Under the pieces are notes generated by a model, which did no database searches, was not told the DNA's origin, and was given only the letters and a program-made list of their open reading frames with translations. A program made the translations under genes and the position numbers. From Synechococcales cyanobacterium PMM_0073 (GTDB taxonomy: Bacteria > Cyanobacteriota > Cyanobacteriia > Elainellales > Elainellaceae): 14,831 nt of DNA. The stretch spans positions 1 to 14,831 of the forward strand of contig CASBQH010000201.1 in assembly GCA_949127695.1 (NCBI GenBank), given 5' to 3'. How positions within the stretch are numbered: position 1 is the first letter of the stretch; each line of letters begins with the position of its first letter. Positions 13,726 to 14,831 of this stretch are shown piece by piece.

Positions 13726-14831
13726 ATGGTTGCTACATCTGCTGAGCAAGATATTCTGCGCTATATCCCTGTAATTGGAGATGTAAATGCCAAATCGCCG
13801 CTAGCCTATGCTGCAACTCGTGGCGCGACTGAGGCGGTGAACTGGGCGCAGATGGCGGTTGCTGAAGCCTATATCCAGGGGTTCGAGATGCCCGACGCGG
13901 CTTTGCGATCGCTGTTTGACACCTGTATGCCGATCTTTTTCAAATATTTTCCGTCGCTTCTGGCTCCCTATGAGTGGGTTTTGCAGGAAACCGATCAGGT
14001 GGCAGAAGGCTCGAAAGACTTAATGAAGATTCAATATGATCTGCCCCAGGGAATGCTAAATCGAATGCTGGGAGACTGGCCACTGGTCTATCCAAAATAC
14101 AGCATGGCTCTCTGGGAAAAGGGGGCGGTCAATCTTGAGCAAGCGCAAATGCAAATGATCGACGACATGATCGAAAAGCTTGAGATCCAGGATGGCGACA
14201 ATATTTTAGATTTTGGCTGTGGTTGGGGCTGTGTCCCAAACTATATCTTGTCTCGGTTCCCAAATGTCAGATTTACAGGAATCAATCTCAGCCAGCAGCA
14301 ATGTGCCTATATGCGGCAGAAGATGCAAGATCCGCAGAGCTATCTCAGTACAGGTCGGTTTACGCTGGTTGAGGGCGATCTGAATGACGCGCAGTTTACA
14401 GAAAAGTTTGACAAAATTCTATCGGTTGGTGTTTTCTGCCATGTTGGCAATATCACGAATGCTTTCAAAAAGCTGGCGACATTTTTAGCACCCGGCGGCA
14501 AGTTTTTTCTGCATATTATTACGGTTCGCACCCCCAACAATATCTCCAGTGTCTATACCCACAAATATATTTTTCCGCATGGTCGCTACTGGAGTTTTGA
14601 TGCTATCCCTAGCTACAATCAAGATCTCAAAACCGTAAAGCGCTGGTATCTCAACGGCATCAACTATTCCAAAACCTTTGCGACCTGGCTGAAAAACTTT
14701 GACGACAGCTACAGCGAAACGCGATCCCTAGACTACGGCATTGATCCGGACAAGTTTCGGCGCATCTGGCGATTTTATCTGATCTGGTTTGTGGCCAACT
14801 TTGCGAGCTGCGATGGCGAAATCAACGGTAA
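13726..14831 (+). CDS. SAM-dependent methyltransferase, cyclopropane-fatty-acid-synthase type (partial)
   Basis: The frame is open from ATG 13726 to the window edge (368 codons, no stop). GGAG lies nine bases before the start. Residues 1-100 are a helical N-terminal domain. KIQYDLPQGMLNRML (101-115) and VYPKYSMALWEKGA correspond to the HYDLGN and YS elements of cyclopropane-fatty-acyl-phospholipid synthases. Motif I is NILDFGCGWGC (159-169, Cys165), followed by VRFTGINLS for the SAM ribose region. SVGVFCHVGN (233-242) aligns with the family's SVGMFEHVG, and LHIIT contains His263. Cys165 and His263 of the bicarbonate site are kept, but the expected Glu is Cys238. Such relatives include lipid cyclopropane synthases and plant-type amine N-methyltransferases, so the substrate is open. 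Confidence 0.85.
   Translation, partial: MVATSAEQDILRYIPVIGDVNAKSPLAYAATRGATEAVNWAQMAVAEAYIQGFEMPDAALRSLFDTCMPIFFKYFPSLLAPYEWVLQETDQVAEGSKDLMKIQYDLPQGMLNRMLGDWPLVYPKYSMALWEKGAVNLEQAQMQMIDDMIEKLEIQDGDNILDFGCGWGCVPNYILSRFPNVRFTGINLSQQQCAYMRQKMQDPQSYLSTGRFTLVEGDLNDAQFTEKFDKILSVGVFCHVGNITNAFKKLATFLAPGGKFFLHIITVRTPNNISSVYTHKYIFPHGRYWSFDAIPSYNQDLKTVKRWYLNGINYSKTFATWLKNFDDSYSETRSLDYGIDPDKFRRIWRFYLIWFVANFASCDGEING
13905..13912. repeat. HIP1 octamer GCGATCGC
   Basis: Third HIP1 copy, inside the methyltransferase gene near codon 61. Confidence 0.8.

Noticed and set aside
1..14831. CRISPR array, tRNA or rRNA genes, insertion sequences
   Set aside because: No regularly spaced repeat with unique spacers, no cloverleaf-like segment, and no transposase motif or terminal inverted repeats were seen on either strand. 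The A/B/C copies are spaced by whole genes and are diverged.

Overview
The window looks like a chromosomal segment of a cyanobacterium. The evidence is a SipA (DUF3148-type) gene, a DUF2555-like small gene, a TPR protein of the cyanobacterial TPR-CHAT type, three VapBC-like modules, and three copies of the HIP1 octamer GCGATCGC (4410, 7261, 13905), far more than chance predicts in 15 kb. The genus cannot be fixed by eye. The housekeeping genes look moderately GC-rich, while the left 2.6 kb and the stretch around 13170-13730 look more AT-rich.

Left end (1-2547), all on the minus strand: an accessory block. Reading with transcription, it contains a DUF2281-like antitoxin followed by a toxin cut to 23 codons, then an antitoxin/PIN pair joined by a TGATG overlap, then a VapB-like/VapC pair, then a TPR-CHAT gene that leaves the window with a frameshift in it. 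The three gene groups are separated by copies of one diverged repeat (A 560-661, B 1441-1519, C 2210-2262). The repeat is the upstream region plus first codons of the TPR gene. This gives an alternating repeat / toxin-antitoxin layout and is the most unusual architecture in the window.

2748-6746, minus strand: a loose run of co-oriented genes. These are a 76-aa exported protein, sipA (partner of the NblS sensor kinase of the light/nutrient stress pathway), an HtpX-like M48 membrane protease, a 137-aa helical protein and aspS. The sipA start codon lies in a perfect 13-bp triplication that creates two 6-residue upstream reading frames behind a foldable leader.

6960-8757, plus strand: a MarC-family membrane protein and the ATPase YchF. 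They converge on coaBC (minus, coenzyme A synthesis). Upstream of coaBC, also on minus, come a DUF2555-like gene with a clear intrinsic terminator and an alpha/beta-hydrolase carrying an exact 7-residue tandem duplication. purH (plus, last two steps of IMP synthesis) is divergent from the hydrolase across a region with two palindromes.

Right end (12928-14831): a decayed Nudix fragment (minus), a 57-aa protein that resembles ribosome modulation factor in layout, and a methyltransferase of the cyclopropane-fatty-acid-synthase type that runs off the window and carries Cys where the family's Glu is expected.
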